From Sphingomonadaceae bacterium (GTDB lineage Bacteria > Pseudomonadota > Alphaproteobacteria > Sphingomonadales > Sphingomonadaceae): DNA of 58,574 bases. Shown here piece by piece: positions 17,154 to 26,727 of this stretch (positions are counted from its first letter, which is position 1; every line of letters begins with the position of its first letter). Location: assembly GCA_030147805.1 (NCBI GenBank), contig JASBUR010000052.1, positions 1 through 58,574 on the forward strand, written 5' to 3'. A program made the translations under genes and the position numbers. Under the pieces are notes generated by a model. It was not told the origin of the DNA and did no database searches. It saw only the letters and a program-made list of their open reading frames with translations.

Positions 17154-17449
17154 ATGGCGAGGGACTATGGCGGCTACGTCTATATCCTCGCCAGCGGACG
17201 CAACGGCACGCTCTACATTGGTGTGACCAACGATCTGGCCCGGCGATTTTCGAACATCGCGAAGGCTTGGTTGAAGGCTTCACCAAGAAATACGCGGTGA
17301 AGCGGCTCGTTTACATCGAGAGCTTCGACCGGATAGAGGACGCCATCGCGCGCGAGAAGGCGATGAAGAAGTGGAACCGGCTCTGGAAGCTCGACCTCAT
17401 CGAGCGGCAGAATCCGGACTGGGACGACTTGTACGAAGCGGGCCTGTAG
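17154..17449 (+). pseudogene. GIY-YIG nuclease family protein, frameshifted
   Basis: The first frame gives MARDYGGYVYILASGRNGTL and YIGVTNDLARR, the VYI...YIG core of a stand-alone GIY-YIG domain, and then runs into a stop at 17298-17300. The expected remainder, FEHREGLVEGFTKKYAVKRL and on to WDDLYEAGL, lies in another frame ending at 17449. One base appears to be missing at about 17244-17250 (cggcgatttt), since an Arg-Ile/Phe-Phe-Glu-His join would restore a product of about 98 residues. It sits between two of the 28-bp repeats. Sequencing error, real decay, or less likely recoding would explain the break. Confidence 0.85.
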
Positions 17450-17458
17450 GCTGATGGA

Positions 17459-17486
17459 CTGGGTCCCCGCCTTCGCGGGGATGACG
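17459..17486. repeat. single 28-bp palindromic repeat (right of GIY-YIG gene)
   Basis: Begins CTGGGTCCCCGCCTTCGCGG and ends GATGACG. It is nearly identical to, and in the same orientation as, the arm at 17111-17138, and inverted relative to 17037-17064. It lies 10 bases after the GIY-YIG stop and 8 bases before the gatA start, so the nuclease gene is bordered on both sides by this family. Confidence 0.85.
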
Positions 17487-17494
17487 ATGGGTAG

Positions 17495-18973
17495 ATGATG
17501 ACGAACCTTACCGACCTTACCCTGGCGCAGATGCGCGACGGGCTGCGCGCCAAGTCCTTCTCGGCGAAGGAACTGGCCGAGACGCACATCGCCGCGGTCG
17601 AGGCCGCGCGACCGTTGAACGCCTTCCTCGTCGAGACGCCCGAGCATGCGCTCGCCGCCGCCGCCGCCGCCGACGCGGCGCTGGCGGCAGACGCGGCGCT
17701 GCCGCTGTCGGGCATCCCGCTCGGCATCAAGGATCTGTTCTGCACCAAGGGCGTGCAGACCACCGCCGCGTCGAAGATCCTCGACGGCTTCGTGCCGCAG
17801 TATGAGAGCACGATCACCGGCAAGCTGTTCGCCGACGGTGCCGGCATGCTCGGCAAGCTCAACCTCGACCAGTTCGCGATGGGCTCGTCGAACGAAACCA
17901 GCGCCTATGGCAACGTCATCTCGCCGTGGCGCGGGCAGGGCAATGCCGCGCTCGTCCCCGGCGGCTCGTCGGGCGGCTCGTCGTCGGCGGTCGCCGCGCG
18001 GCTGTGCGCCGGCGCGACCGGCACCGACACCGGCGGCTCGATCCGCCAGCCCGCCGCCTTCACCGGCATCGCCGGCATCAAGCCGACCTACGGCCGCTGC
18101 TCGCGCTGGGGCACCATCGCCTTCGCCTCGTCGCTCGACCAGGCCGGGCCGATGGCGCGCGACGTGCGCGACTGCGCGATCTTGCTGAAGTCGATGTGCG
18201 GCTTCGACCCCAAGGATTCGACCTCGCTCGACGTGGCGGTTCCCGATTTCGAGGCCGCGCTGTCGGGCGACCTGCGCGGCAAGAAGGTCGGCATTCCGAG
18301 GGAATATCGCCTCGACGGCATGCCCGCCGAGATCGAGGCGCTCTGGCAGCAGGGCATCGGCTGGCTGCGCGACGCCGGCGCCGAGACCGTCGACGTCTCG
18401 CTGCCGCACACCCATTATGCGCTGCCGACCTATTATATCGTCGCGCCCGCCGAAGCGTCGTCGAACCTCGCGCGCTACGACGGCGTCCGCTACGGGCTGC
18501 GCGAGACGCCGCCGGGCGGGACGCTCGCCGACATGTACGAGGCGACGCGCGCCGCGGGCTTCGGGCCCGAGGTCAAGCGCCGCATCATGATCGGCACCTA
18601 TGTGCTGTCGGCGGGCTATTACGATGCCTATTATCTCCAGGCGCAGAAGGTGCGCACGCTGATCGCGCGCGACTTCGACCTCGCCTGGCAGAAGTGCGAC
18701 GTGCTGCTCACCCCGACCGCGCCGTCGGCGGCCTTCGCCTTCGGCTCGAAATCGGACGATCCGATCGCCATGTATCTCAACGACGTCTTCACCGTGCCGT
18801 CGTCGCTCGCCGGGCTGCCGGCGATGTCGGTGCCGGCCGGGCTCGACGCGGGCGGGCTGCCGCTCGGGCTGCAGGTGATCGGCAAGGCGCTCGACGAGCA
18901 GGGCGTGCTCAACGCCAGCTATGCGCTCGAGCAGGCGGCGGGCTTCACCGCGAAACCGGATCGGTGGTGGTGA
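17495..18973 (+). CDS. gatA: Asp/Glu-tRNA amidotransferase subunit A
   Basis: Amidase-signature glutaminase subunit of GatCAB. 492 residues with the Ser-cisSer-Lys triad: GIKDLF (Lys79), [11 protein letters not shown] (Ser158) and [12 protein letters not shown] (Ser182). Length and motifs are normal. Two adjacent ATG codons (17495, 17498) are both possible starts; the repeat directly upstream supplies much of the leader, with GGG as the only weak ribosome binding site. Followed by the toxin-antitoxin pair rather than directly by gatB. Confidence 0.96.
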   Translation: MMTNLTDLTLAQMRDGLRAKSFSAKELAETHIAAVEAARPLNAFLVETPEHALAAAAAADAALAADAALPLSGIPLGIKDLFCTKGVQTTAASKILDGFVPQYESTITGKLFADGAGMLGKLNLDQFAMGSSNETSAYGNVISPWRGQGNAALVPGGSSGGSSSAVAARLCAGATGTDTGGSIRQPAAFTGIAGIKPTYGRCSRWGTIAFASSLDQAGPMARDVRDCAILLKSMCGFDPKDSTSLDVAVPDFEAALSGDLRGKKVGIPREYRLDGMPAEIEALWQQGIGWLRDAGAETVDVSLPHTHYALPTYYIVAPAEASSNLARYDGVRYGLRETPPGGTLADMYEATRAAGFGPEVKRRIMIGTYVLSAGYYDAYYLQAQKVRTLIARDFDLAWQKCDVLLTPTAPSAAFAFGSKSDDPIAMYLNDVFTVPSSLAGLPAMSVPAGLDAGGLPLGLQVIGKALDEQGVLNASYALEQAAGFTAKPDRWW

Positions 18974-18975
18974 GC

Positions 18976-19015
18976 TTGCGACGCGATGTGACAGGTATTA
19001 CTTTGAGGTAATACC
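18976..19015 (+). promoter_or_regulatory. promoter and palindromic operator of the AbrB/PIN module
   Basis: GGTATTAC (18994-19001) and GTAATACC (19008-19015) form a perfect 8-bp inverted repeat with a 6-base centre, 4 bases before the antitoxin start. TTGCGA (18976-18981) and TACTTT (18999-19004), 17 bases apart, make a -35/-10 pair whose -10 lies inside the palindrome. This is the arrangement expected for autorepression by an AbrB-type antitoxin with its toxin. Confidence 0.6.
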
Positions 19016-19019
19016 GGAG

Positions 19020-19301
19020 ATGGGCATGCAGCGCAGTACCGTGACGATCAAAGGACAGGTGACCGTGCCGATTGCGGTACGGCGCAAGCTCGGCCTGGCG
19101 CCGGGCTCCCGCGTCGAGTTCGCAGAGAACGCGCTTGGCGAAACGGTCCTTCGCGCCGCGCCGGCTAACGCGGCGGAGGAACGGGATGCGCGGCGCGCCG
19201 ATGCGCTCGCTCGCCTGGAGCGTGTCCGTCGGATGAACCTGCAGCTCGACATGCCGACCGATGAATTCATGGCGCTGATCCGCGAGCCGGTGCCGCTTTG
19301 A
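19020..19301 (+). CDS. AbrB/MazE-fold antitoxin (VapB-type)
   Basis: 93 residues. The N-terminal swapped-hairpin domain (RSTVTIKGQVTVPIAVRRKL GLAPGSRVEF, about 5-34) is the AbrB/SpoVT DNA-binding fold. The helical C-terminal part, ending [17 protein letters not shown], would wrap the toxin. The ATG at 19020 is followed by a second in-frame ATG at 19026; spacing from the GGAG sequence makes the exact start uncertain. The stop overlaps the toxin start (TTGA). Its position between gatA and gatB is unusual. Confidence 0.88.
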   Translation: MGMQRSTVTIKGQVTVPIAVRRKLGLAPGSRVEFAENALGETVLRAAPANAAEERDARRADALARLERVRRMNLQLDMPTDEFMALIREPVPL

Positions 19302-19700
19302 CGCTCTTCGACACCAGCGCGGCGATCGACCTCGCGGCGGCCGGCAGCCCGTGGCATCCGTGGGCGGCGGCGGTCTACGCCGACCGGTGTGCCGAAGGGC
19401 CGGTGCTCGTGTCGCATGTCGTGCTGGCCGAACTGCATGCTGGCCGCGACGTGCAGCAGCGCTGGGCAGCGCTCAGCGAGCTCGGCGTGGTCCTCGACCC
19501 GCTCGACGATCTGATCGCCAAGCGGGCCGGCGAAGCGCACGGCGAATATCGCCGCCGCGGCGGCGAACGACGGTCGATCCTCGCCGATTTCCTGATCGGG
19601 GCGCACGCCGCAGTCCGCGGCGTCCCCCTGGTCACGCGCGATCACGATCGATTCGCCAGCTACTTCCCGGAACTAACCATCATTTCGCCTGAGGTTTCGC

Positions 19701-19708
<8 letters not shown>
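19298..19708 (+). CDS. PIN-domain ribonuclease toxin (VapC-type)
   Basis: 136 residues from a TTG start overlapping the antitoxin stop. The four acidic PIN positions are present: Asp5 in [11 protein letters not shown], Glu45 in VVLAELHAG, Asp97 in [11 protein letters not shown], and Asp115/117 in [15 protein letters not shown]. VapC enzymes cut specific RNAs, often tRNA or rRNA, until held by VapB. The last 8 bases overlap the start of gatB, so gatB translation may be coupled to toxin translation. The module appears intact. Confidence 0.9.
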
Positions 19709-21203
<1,495 letters not shown>

Positions 21204-21227
21204 CCGCGACCGCGCGATGATGGCCGC

Positions 21228-21842
21228 ATGACCATCGTCGCGACGATCGAACAGCTGGAAGCGATCTATGCCGCGAAGCCGGTGCCGGCGTCGACGGTGA
21301 AGGAGGTCGCGCGGATCACCCCGCATTATCGCGCGCTGATCGAGGCGTCGCCGTTCGTCGCACTGGCGACGAGCGGTCCCGAAGGCCTCGACTGCAGCCC
21401 GCGCGGCGACACGCCCGGCTTCGTGCGCGTCGTCGACGAGACGACGCTGGCGCTGCCCGACCGGCGCGGCAACAACCGCCTCGACAGCTTGCGCAACATC
21501 GTCCGTGACCCGCGCGTCGCGCTGCTGTTCCTCATCCCGGGCTCGGGCACGACCTTTCGCGTCAACGGCCGCGCCGTCGTGTCGGCCGATCCCGCGCTTC
21601 TCGCTTCCTTCGCCGTCGATCGCCAGCCGCCGCGCTCGGTGATCGTCGTCAGCGTCGAGACCGCCTACTTCCAGTGCGCCCGCGCCGTCGTCCGCTCCGA
21701 GCTGTGGAATCCGGCGCGCCACGTCGATCCCGCGGCGCTTCCCTCGCCGGGGCAGATGCTCGCGGCACTCAGCGACGGCGCCGTCGGTGGCCGCGCGTAT
21801 GACGAAGAATGGCCCGATCGCGCCGCCGCGACGATGTGGTGA
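21228..21842 (+). CDS. pyridoxamine 5'-phosphate oxidase-like FMN-binding protein
   Basis: 204 residues of the split-barrel flavin fold (MSMEG_1061-like group). Recognisable parts are FVALATSGPEGLDCSPRGDTPGFVRVVDE, DRRGNNRLDSLRNIVRDPRVALLFLIPG and TFRVNGRAVVSADPAL. Such proteins are flavin reductases or oxidases of unknown substrate, not true PdxH. Possibly cotranscribed with gatB. A 9-bp hairpin directly follows the stop. Confidence 0.85.
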   Translation: MTIVATIEQLEAIYAAKPVPASTVKEVARITPHYRALIEASPFVALATSGPEGLDCSPRGDTPGFVRVVDETTLALPDRRGNNRLDSLRNIVRDPRVALLFLIPGSGTTFRVNGRAVVSADPALLASFAVDRQPPRSVIVVSVETAYFQCARAVVRSELWNPARHVDPAALPSPGQMLAALSDGAVGGRAYDEEWPDRAAATMW

Positions 21843-21848
21843 GCCATC

Positions 21849-21875
21849 GCGGCTTGCGCTCCCGCGGCAAGCCGC
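21849..21875 (+). terminator. hairpin after the flavoprotein gene, possible terminator
   Basis: GCGGCTTGC (21849-21857) and GCAAGCCGC (21867-21875) make a perfect 9-bp stem with a 9-base loop, 7 bases after the stop codon and 20 before the tRNA. There is no T-run, so it is a weak intrinsic-terminator candidate; it could also mark the tRNA leader. Confidence 0.35.
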
Positions 21876-21894
21876 CTAAACGCACCCGCTAGGT

Positions 21895-21971
21895 CGGGGC
21901 GTAGCGCAGCCTGGTAGCGCATCAGACTGGGGGTCTGGGGGTCGCAGGTTCGAATCCTGTCGCCCCGACCA
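21895..21971 (+). tRNA. tRNA-Pro (anticodon GGG)
   Basis: A 77-base cloverleaf: acceptor CGGGGCG pairs with CGCCCCG, a D arm with GCGC stems, anticodon stem TCAGA/TCTGG around loop CTGGGGG (anticodon GGG at loop positions 3-5), T arm GCAGG-TTCGAAT-CCTGT, and an encoded CCA. It reads CCC and CCU codons. No intron; no integrated element is seen next to it. Confidence 0.96.
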
Positions 21972-22086
21972 GCTTTTCCAAGACACCTCAGTCCACCGGG
22001 CCTGCGATCGATCCGTTTCGGCTGAAACGGCCGGGGCGTGCCGGTCGTTACGGCCTTGCCACCGCATCGGTCGGCGAGGAGCATCC

Positions 22087-22530
22087 ATGAAATATTCGAT
22101 TGCCGCGGTCATCTTCGTGTCAACGGCCGTTGCGGCGCCCGCGGCGGCGCAGGTCGCGCTCTCGAACGTCGTCCACGTCGAGGATCGCCTCACCGGCCAG
22201 CGCAAGCCGGCGAGTGCCGCGATGCGCGGCGACTGGCTGATCTACGTCTTCACCTATCGCAACACCGGGTCGCAACGGATCATCAACTATACGATCAACC
22301 ACCCGCTCGTCCCGACGGCGGAGTTCGTCGGCGAGGAAACCGACAGCCCGCTGATGTCGGTCGACAAGGGGCTGACCTTCGCGCCCCTCGCCGAGCTGCG
22401 CGTCCGCAGCCCCGACGGCAGCGAGCGTCCCGCGCTGCCCCGCGACGTGACGCACATGCGCTGGCGCATCCCGACGATCATCGAGCCGGGGGGGAGCGGC
22501 GAGGTCAGCTATCGCGCGATCCTGCGCTAG
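22087..22530 (+). CDS. secreted protein of unknown function (DUF11-like)
   Basis: 147 residues with a signal peptide (about 1-21, ending PAAAQ). The mature part (VALSNVVHVED, IYVFTYRNTGSQRIINYTIN, AEFVGEETDSPLMSVDKG) resembles the beta-sandwich conserved-repeat domain of surface proteins, as a single copy. No catalytic motif. It stands alone after the tRNA with 115 bases upstream and ends tail to tail with the Wzi-like gene, sharing CTAG. Confidence 0.75.
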   Translation: MKYSIAAVIFVSTAVAAPAAAQVALSNVVHVEDRLTGQRKPASAAMRGDWLIYVFTYRNTGSQRIINYTINHPLVPTAEFVGEETDSPLMSVDKGLTFAPLAELRVRSPDGSERPALPRDVTHMRWRIPTIIEPGGSGEVSYRAILR

Positions 22531-23903
22531 CGGGCGATGCTGAACGACAGCTCGAGCTGGGTGCGCGGCACGACGCCGCTCGCCTGCGCGCTGCCGTCGG
22601 CGATCCGCGCCTCGAGCCGGAAGCGTCCCGACGCCGCCGGCAACTCGAACCCGCCCGCGAGTTGATTGAAACTCAGCGGCACGGCCGTCAGCGGATGGGT
22701 CGCGGCCCCCGACCGGTTGAGGTCGACGTTGCGCCACGCCGCATAGACGCGTCGGTCGTCGGCGTCGGTCAGCGATCCGGCCACCGCCAGCAGCCGCCCG
22801 TCGCCGTCGAGGCTGCTGCCGAGCGCACGGCCGCGGTAGCGGAAACCATCGCTGTAGATATGGTGGTTGTAGAAGGAGCCGGGATAGCGTTTGCCGCCGA
22901 ACAGCTTGACAGCGAGCGTATCCACCGCCTCGGCATGCAGCGTCCAGCTCGCGCCGGCGGAGCCCGCGGCACCGCTCAGCTCGATGCCGGCGAGCCGGGC
23001 GAACTGTTCGACGAGGAGGTTGTTCTCATCCTCGGCTTCCATTTCGACATAGGCGTGGGCGGCGACGCCGCCGATCTGCCGCCGGTACGAGAGATCGAAA
23101 CCGGCGAGCTGGTTGCCGGGCTCGTTCGGCGTGCCGCTGTTGTCGCGGTTGCCCAGGCCGATCAGCCCGTTGGCGATCAGCCGCAGGCTGCACGGCCGTC
23201 CGGCGCCGCACAGCTGCAGCGCGCGGTTGAGGCCGATCTCCAGCCCCGGGGCCGGCGCGATGGCGACGCGCATGCCGATCAGCCCGGGATTGTCGAAATC
23301 GCCGCGCTTTTCGGTGAGCACGCCGGCGAACATCTCGACGCCGACCGGGCCGAGGGCGCGCAGCAGCGGCAGGTCGATCGGCGCCGGCGTCGTGCGGCGG
23401 ATGCCGAGCTTGGGGAAGGGCGGCGCGTTGGTCGACAGCAGCAGCGCGGCCTCGCGCCCCGGGCCCCACCAATGCTCGACATAGCCGCCGTAGAGCGCCC
23501 AGCCGCCGAGATCGAGCGCGGCAAAGCTCGGTTCGGCATTGAGGTGGCCGTCGCGCTGGCCGACGCCGAGCCGAAGGTGCAGCCGGCCGATCCGGCGCGA
23601 CAGTGCGATCGAGGCTTCGCTGTCGGCGCGCGGCGCGTCGGCGAAGCCGCCCACGATCGCCGGGGTGGTCGCGAGGCCGAGGTCGACGGCGACGCCATCG
23701 CGCCGGGCGGCGGCACAGGCGGTCTCGACGCGCCGCGCCGCCGCCGCCAGCGCCGGTGCCGCGGGGCCGGCGATCAGGCCCGCGGCCGCGAGCTGCTCGA
23801 CATCGCGCCGCAGCGCCTCGTCGCCGGGCGCCAGCCAGGGGGCGGCGACGACGGGAGCCGCGGCCGCGAGGAGCGATAGCACCAGCCAGATCCGCGCGAA
23901 CAT
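22527..23903 (-). CDS. capsule assembly Wzi-family outer membrane protein
   Basis: 458 residues with a signal peptide (about 1-20). An N-terminal helical part (DEALRRDVEQLAAAGLIAGP) precedes a beta-barrel with alternating hydrophobic strands ending in the aromatic-type C-terminal strand (LELSFSIAR). HWWGPGREAALLLSTNAPPFP is the Wzi/capsule-assembly signature. E. coli Wzi holds capsule on the cell surface; here no capsule genes are adjacent, so the ligand polysaccharide is unknown. The 115-base AT-richer gap to the divergent beta-propeller gene probably holds both promoters. Confidence 0.83.
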   Translation of the reverse strand: MFARIWLVLSLLAAAAPVVAAPWLAPGDEALRRDVEQLAAAGLIAGPAAPALAAAARRVETACAAARRDGVAVDLGLATTPAIVGGFADAPRADSEASIALSRRIGRLHLRLGVGQRDGHLNAEPSFAALDLGGWALYGGYVEHWWGPGREAALLLSTNAPPFPKLGIRRTTPAPIDLPLLRALGPVGVEMFAGVLTEKRGDFDNPGLIGMRVAIAPAPGLEIGLNRALQLCGAGRPCSLRLIANGLIGLGNRDNSGTPNEPGNQLAGFDLSYRRQIGGVAAHAYVEMEAEDENNLLVEQFARLAGIELSGAAGSAGASWTLHAEAVDTLAVKLFGGKRYPGSFYNHHIYSDGFRYRGRALGSSLDGDGRLLAVAGSLTDADDRRVYAAWRNVDLNRSGAATHPLTAVPLSFNQLAGGFELPAASGRFRLEARIADGSAQASGVVPRTQLELSFSIAR

Positions 23904-24018
23904 CGCGGCGGCCTAGATCAATGTTAATAAATAGTCCAGTTAATACTGTATGACGATTACGCTGGCGTACCATCGGGGCGGTGGCAGTATCGGCCGCGTC
24001 GTTGAACGGAGATCGAAG

Positions 24019-24972
24019 ATGCGTCTGGCCGCCCTCGTCCTGTGTCTCGCCGTGTCGACCCCGGCAGTCGCCGCCACGCTGCTGACCGGCAACAAGGCCG
24101 AAAACACCGTGAGCGTCATCGACATCGCAACGGGCAAGGAGCGCGCCCGGCTGCCCACCGGCCCGATGCCGCACGAGATCGCCATCTCGCCCGACGGCCG
24201 CACCGCCGCCGTCGTCGCCTATGGCGCCCGGCAGATCGACTTCTACGACATCGCCGGCGCGAAGCATCGCAAGACGATCGACCTCGGCACCAACCAGCGC
24301 CCGCATGGCATCGTCTGGCTGGCGAGCGGCGGCCTCGTCGCCACCACCGAGGGCAGCTCGACGCTGAGCCTCGTCGATCCGCTGACCGGCACGGTCGAGA
24401 GCATCGCCACCGGCGCGAAGGGCTCGCACATGGTGACCGTCGCGCCCGACGAAAGCCGCGCCTTCGTCACCAACCTCGGCTCGCGCAACGTCAGCGTGCT
24501 CGACCTCAAGAAGAGTGAGAAGATCGCTGACCTGTCGGCGGGCGCGGAGCCGGAGGGCCTGGCCTTGACGCCGGACGGGCGCGAGCTCTGGGTGGCCAAT
24601 CGCGCCGACGACAGCGTGATGGTGTTCGACGCGACGACGCTCGACCGTCTGGCGACGATCGCGGTCGGCGACATGCCGATCCGCCTGGCGGTCAGCCCTG
24701 ACGGGCGCACCGCGGTCACCTCGAACAACCTCGACGGCAGCCTCACGCTGATCGACGTCGCCTCGCGCAAGGTGATGCGGACGATCGAGGTCAGCGGCGA
24801 GCGCGAGGCGGGACAGGTGACCATCCTGTTCGCGACCGACGGCGGGCGGATCTATGTCGCCGAAACCGGGCGCGCCCAGATCGCCGAGATCGAGCTGGCG
24901 ACGGGCAAGCGCCTGCGCACGCTGCCGGCGGGCGCCGGCGCCGACGGCCTCGGCTATTCGCCGCTCGACTAG
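24019..24972 (+). CDS. secreted YVTN-type beta-propeller protein
   Basis: 317 residues with a signal peptide (about 1-19). At least five blade-like repeats are visible, each with a pattern such as PHEIAISPDGRTAAVVAYGA, PEGLALTPDGRELWVANRAD or PIRLAVSPDGRTAVTSNN. No catalytic residues can be named. Such proteins bind ligands, metals or other proteins in the periplasm or outside. Start chosen at the ATG preceded by CGGAG and followed by the signal peptide. Confidence 0.82.
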   Translation: MRLAALVLCLAVSTPAVAATLLTGNKAENTVSVIDIATGKERARLPTGPMPHEIAISPDGRTAAVVAYGARQIDFYDIAGAKHRKTIDLGTNQRPHGIVWLASGGLVATTEGSSTLSLVDPLTGTVESIATGAKGSHMVTVAPDESRAFVTNLGSRNVSVLDLKKSEKIADLSAGAEPEGLALTPDGRELWVANRADDSVMVFDATTLDRLATIAVGDMPIRLAVSPDGRTAVTSNNLDGSLTLIDVASRKVMRTIEVSGEREAGQVTILFATDGGRIYVAETGRAQIAEIELATGKRLRTLPAGAGADGLGYSPLD

Positions 24973-25059
24973 CGCCTCGTTGCGACCGCGCAACGACGGT
25001 CGGCGGGCGGGCAAAAGGGGCGTATGCTCGCGGCCTCGACACGAGAAGGGAGAGTGGTC

Positions 25060-25212
25060 ATGGCGACCTGGCCCCGTTGGACGAAGTCGACCGCCGACAA
25101 GCATGAACCGCATCTGCCGCACGAGGACCGCTCGGCGCAGGTGATCGGCATTGCGGCGACGGTCGGCCTTGCCGCTGCGGCGATTGCCGGCACGCTCGCG
25201 CTGTTCGCCTGA
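25060..25212 (+). CDS. small membrane protein, 50 residues
   Basis: MATWPRWTKSTADKHEPHLP opens a charged N-terminus and residues about 30-49 form one hydrophobic helix (VIGIAATVGLAAAAIAG). The ATG follows GAAGGGAG at proper spacing, which supports a real gene. Its function is unknown. It has 87 bases upstream and faces the convergent GFA gene 33 bases away. Confidence 0.6.
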   Translation: MATWPRWTKSTADKHEPHLPHEDRSAQVIGIAATVGLAAAAIAGTLALFA

Positions 25213-25245
25213 ACGAAGCGCGGCGGGGCTGAAATGGGCGTCGCG

Positions 25246-25668
25246 CTAGCGCGCGACGCGCGGGCCGCTGCTGGCCTCGACGAAACGATCGTCGACCGGC
25301 GGTGCGACCCAGTCATGACGATGCGCTTCCCACACCGACCGGATCGGCGGCGGGAAGGCGGGATCGGCGAAGTTGCCGACGCCGATGCCCATGCCATCGG
25401 GATGATAGTCGGTCGTCCAGAAGACCGCCGATCCGCAGGTCGGGCAGAAATGATTGGTCAGCCGCCCGCCCGACGTGCCGAGGCGCGACCATTGGCGGTG
25501 TTCGCCCTCGATGCGGACCTGCGCGGTCTTGAAATAGGCGCCGACGCCGAACGGCGAGCCGCTGCGCCGCTGACAGGCGGTGCAGTGGCACATCGATACC
25601 GCATAGGGGTTGCCCTCGGCAACGGCGCGCAGCTTGCCGCAGGCGCAGCTGGCGGTGCGCACCGTCAT
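25246..25668 (-). CDS. GFA-family (glutathione-dependent formaldehyde-activating-like) protein
   Basis: 140 residues with the zinc-binding Cys pattern: SCACGKL, MCHCTACQRRSGSPFGVGAYF and HFCPTCGSAVFW. These are the CENP-V/GFA fold signatures. Despite the name most members have no proven formaldehyde activity. The start overlaps the stop of the gamma-carbonic anhydrase-like gene (ATGA). Last gene of the argC operon. Confidence 0.88.
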   Translation of the reverse strand: MTVRTASCACGKLRAVAEGNPYAVSMCHCTACQRRSGSPFGVGAYFKTAQVRIEGEHRQWSRLGTSGGRLTNHFCPTCGSAVFWTTDYHPDGMGIGVGNFADPAFPPPIRSVWEAHRHDWVAPPVDDRFVEASSGPRVAR

Positions 25669-26186
25669 GCGCCGACACTCGCGCGATGCCGGCGCGCAAC
25701 CTCGACATAGCCGGCGCAGCCGCTGCGGTTGCGCGCGATCTCGTCGGGACGCAGGTCGCGCGCATAGGCGGCGGGCCGGCCCGTCCACAGCTGCCCCGCG
25801 GCGATGCGCTTGCCGGGCGTCAGCAGCGCGCCGGCGGCCAGCATGCCGTCGCTTTCGATGGTGCAGCCGTCCATGACGATCGAGCCCAGCCCGACGAAGG
25901 CGTGATCGAGCAGCGTGCAGCCATGCAGCATCGCCATATGGCCGATCAGGCAGTCGTTGCCGATGACCGTCGCATGCGTGTTGGTCGTCACATGGATGAC
26001 GGTGCCGTCCTGGATGTTGGTGCGCTCGCCGATGGTGATGCTGTGGATGTCGCCGCGCAGCACGCAATTGTAGAAGATGCTCGATCCGGCGCCGATCCGC
26101 ACGTTGCCGATGACCTGTGCGCCCGGCGCGATGAACACGTCGTCGGCGATCTCGGGCGTGATGCCGGCAAAGCTGTGGATCGGCAT
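25665..26186 (-). CDS. gamma-carbonic anhydrase-like protein
   Basis: 173 residues forming a left-handed beta-helix of hexapeptide repeats. The three metal His of the Cam type are present: His65 (TVIH), His83 and His88 (IGHMAMLHGC). Members assemble as trimers; activity as carbonic anhydrase is possible but many homologues lack it. Start chosen at MPIHSFAGITPEIADDVF. One base separates it from the GNAT gene upstream, and it overlaps the GFA gene. Confidence 0.9.
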   Translation of the reverse strand: MPIHSFAGITPEIADDVFIAPGAQVIGNVRIGAGSSIFYNCVLRGDIHSITIGERTNIQDGTVIHVTTNTHATVIGNDCLIGHMAMLHGCTLLDHAFVGLGSIVMDGCTIESDGMLAAGALLTPGKRIAAGQLWTGRPAAYARDLRPDEIARNRSGCAGYVEVARRHRASVGA

Positions 26187-26187
26187 G

Positions 26188-26727
26188 TCAGCGCGCCTTC
26201 GGCCGGTCGATGGCATAGGTGATGTGCGGCTTCAACGGGTCGCCGTCGGGGACGCCTGGGTGGTCGAAATCGCCGTCGGCGAGGCGCTTCATGCCGAGCC
26301 GCTCCATCAGGCCCCAGGAACGGACGTTGCCGGGCGTGGTGATCGCGATGATGCGGGGATGCGGCAGGTTGGCGAATCCCCAGGCGAGCGAGGCGATCGC
26401 CGCCTCGCGCGCATAGCCGGCGCCCCAGGCCTCGTGGCGAAGCCGCCAGCCCGCCTCGATCTCGCCGTCGAGATGCGGCGCCGCCGCTTCGGCCTTCAAC
26501 CCGCAGAATCCGAGGAAGGCCGCGTCCGCCTTGCGCTCGAGCGCCCAGAAGCAGAAGCCATGTTTCGCCTGATGCGCAAGCATCCGGTCGACCGCGGCGT
26601 CGCTCTGTTCGCGCGTCATCAACGGCCCCAGCGTCGCCATGATCGCCGGGTCGCGGCCCATCGCGGCAAAGGGCTCGCGGTCGCTGTCCTGCCAGCTGCG
26701 GATCCGCAGGCGCTCGGTTTCGATCAT
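26188..26727 (-). CDS. GNAT family N-acetyltransferase
   Basis: 179 residues of the RimJ/RimL-like branch: MIETERLRIRSWQDSDREPF at the start, a central GEIEAGWRLRHEAWGAGYAREA acetyl-CoA-binding loop, and NVRSWGLMERLGMKRLADGDFDHP near the end. It acetylates an amino group of unknown owner, protein or small molecule. The start overlaps the DUF1697 stop by 4 bases. Confidence 0.88.
   Translation of the reverse strand: MIETERLRIRSWQDSDREPFAAMGRDPAIMATLGPLMTREQSDAAVDRMLAHQAKHGFCFWALERKADAAFLGFCGLKAEAAAPHLDGEIEAGWRLRHEAWGAGYAREAAIASLAWGFANLPHPRIIAITTPGNVRSWGLMERLGMKRLADGDFDHPGVPDGDPLKPHITYAIDRPKAR

Noticed and set aside
17241..17300. The GIY-YIG break as programmed recoding
   Set aside because: No stimulatory Shine-Dalgarno, slippery codon pair or in-frame stop at the junction is seen. 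Not excluded, but simple loss of a base is likelier.
21849..21971. tRNA-Pro as an integration site for a mobile element
   Set aside because: No integrase gene and no repeat of the tRNA 3' end were found on either side.
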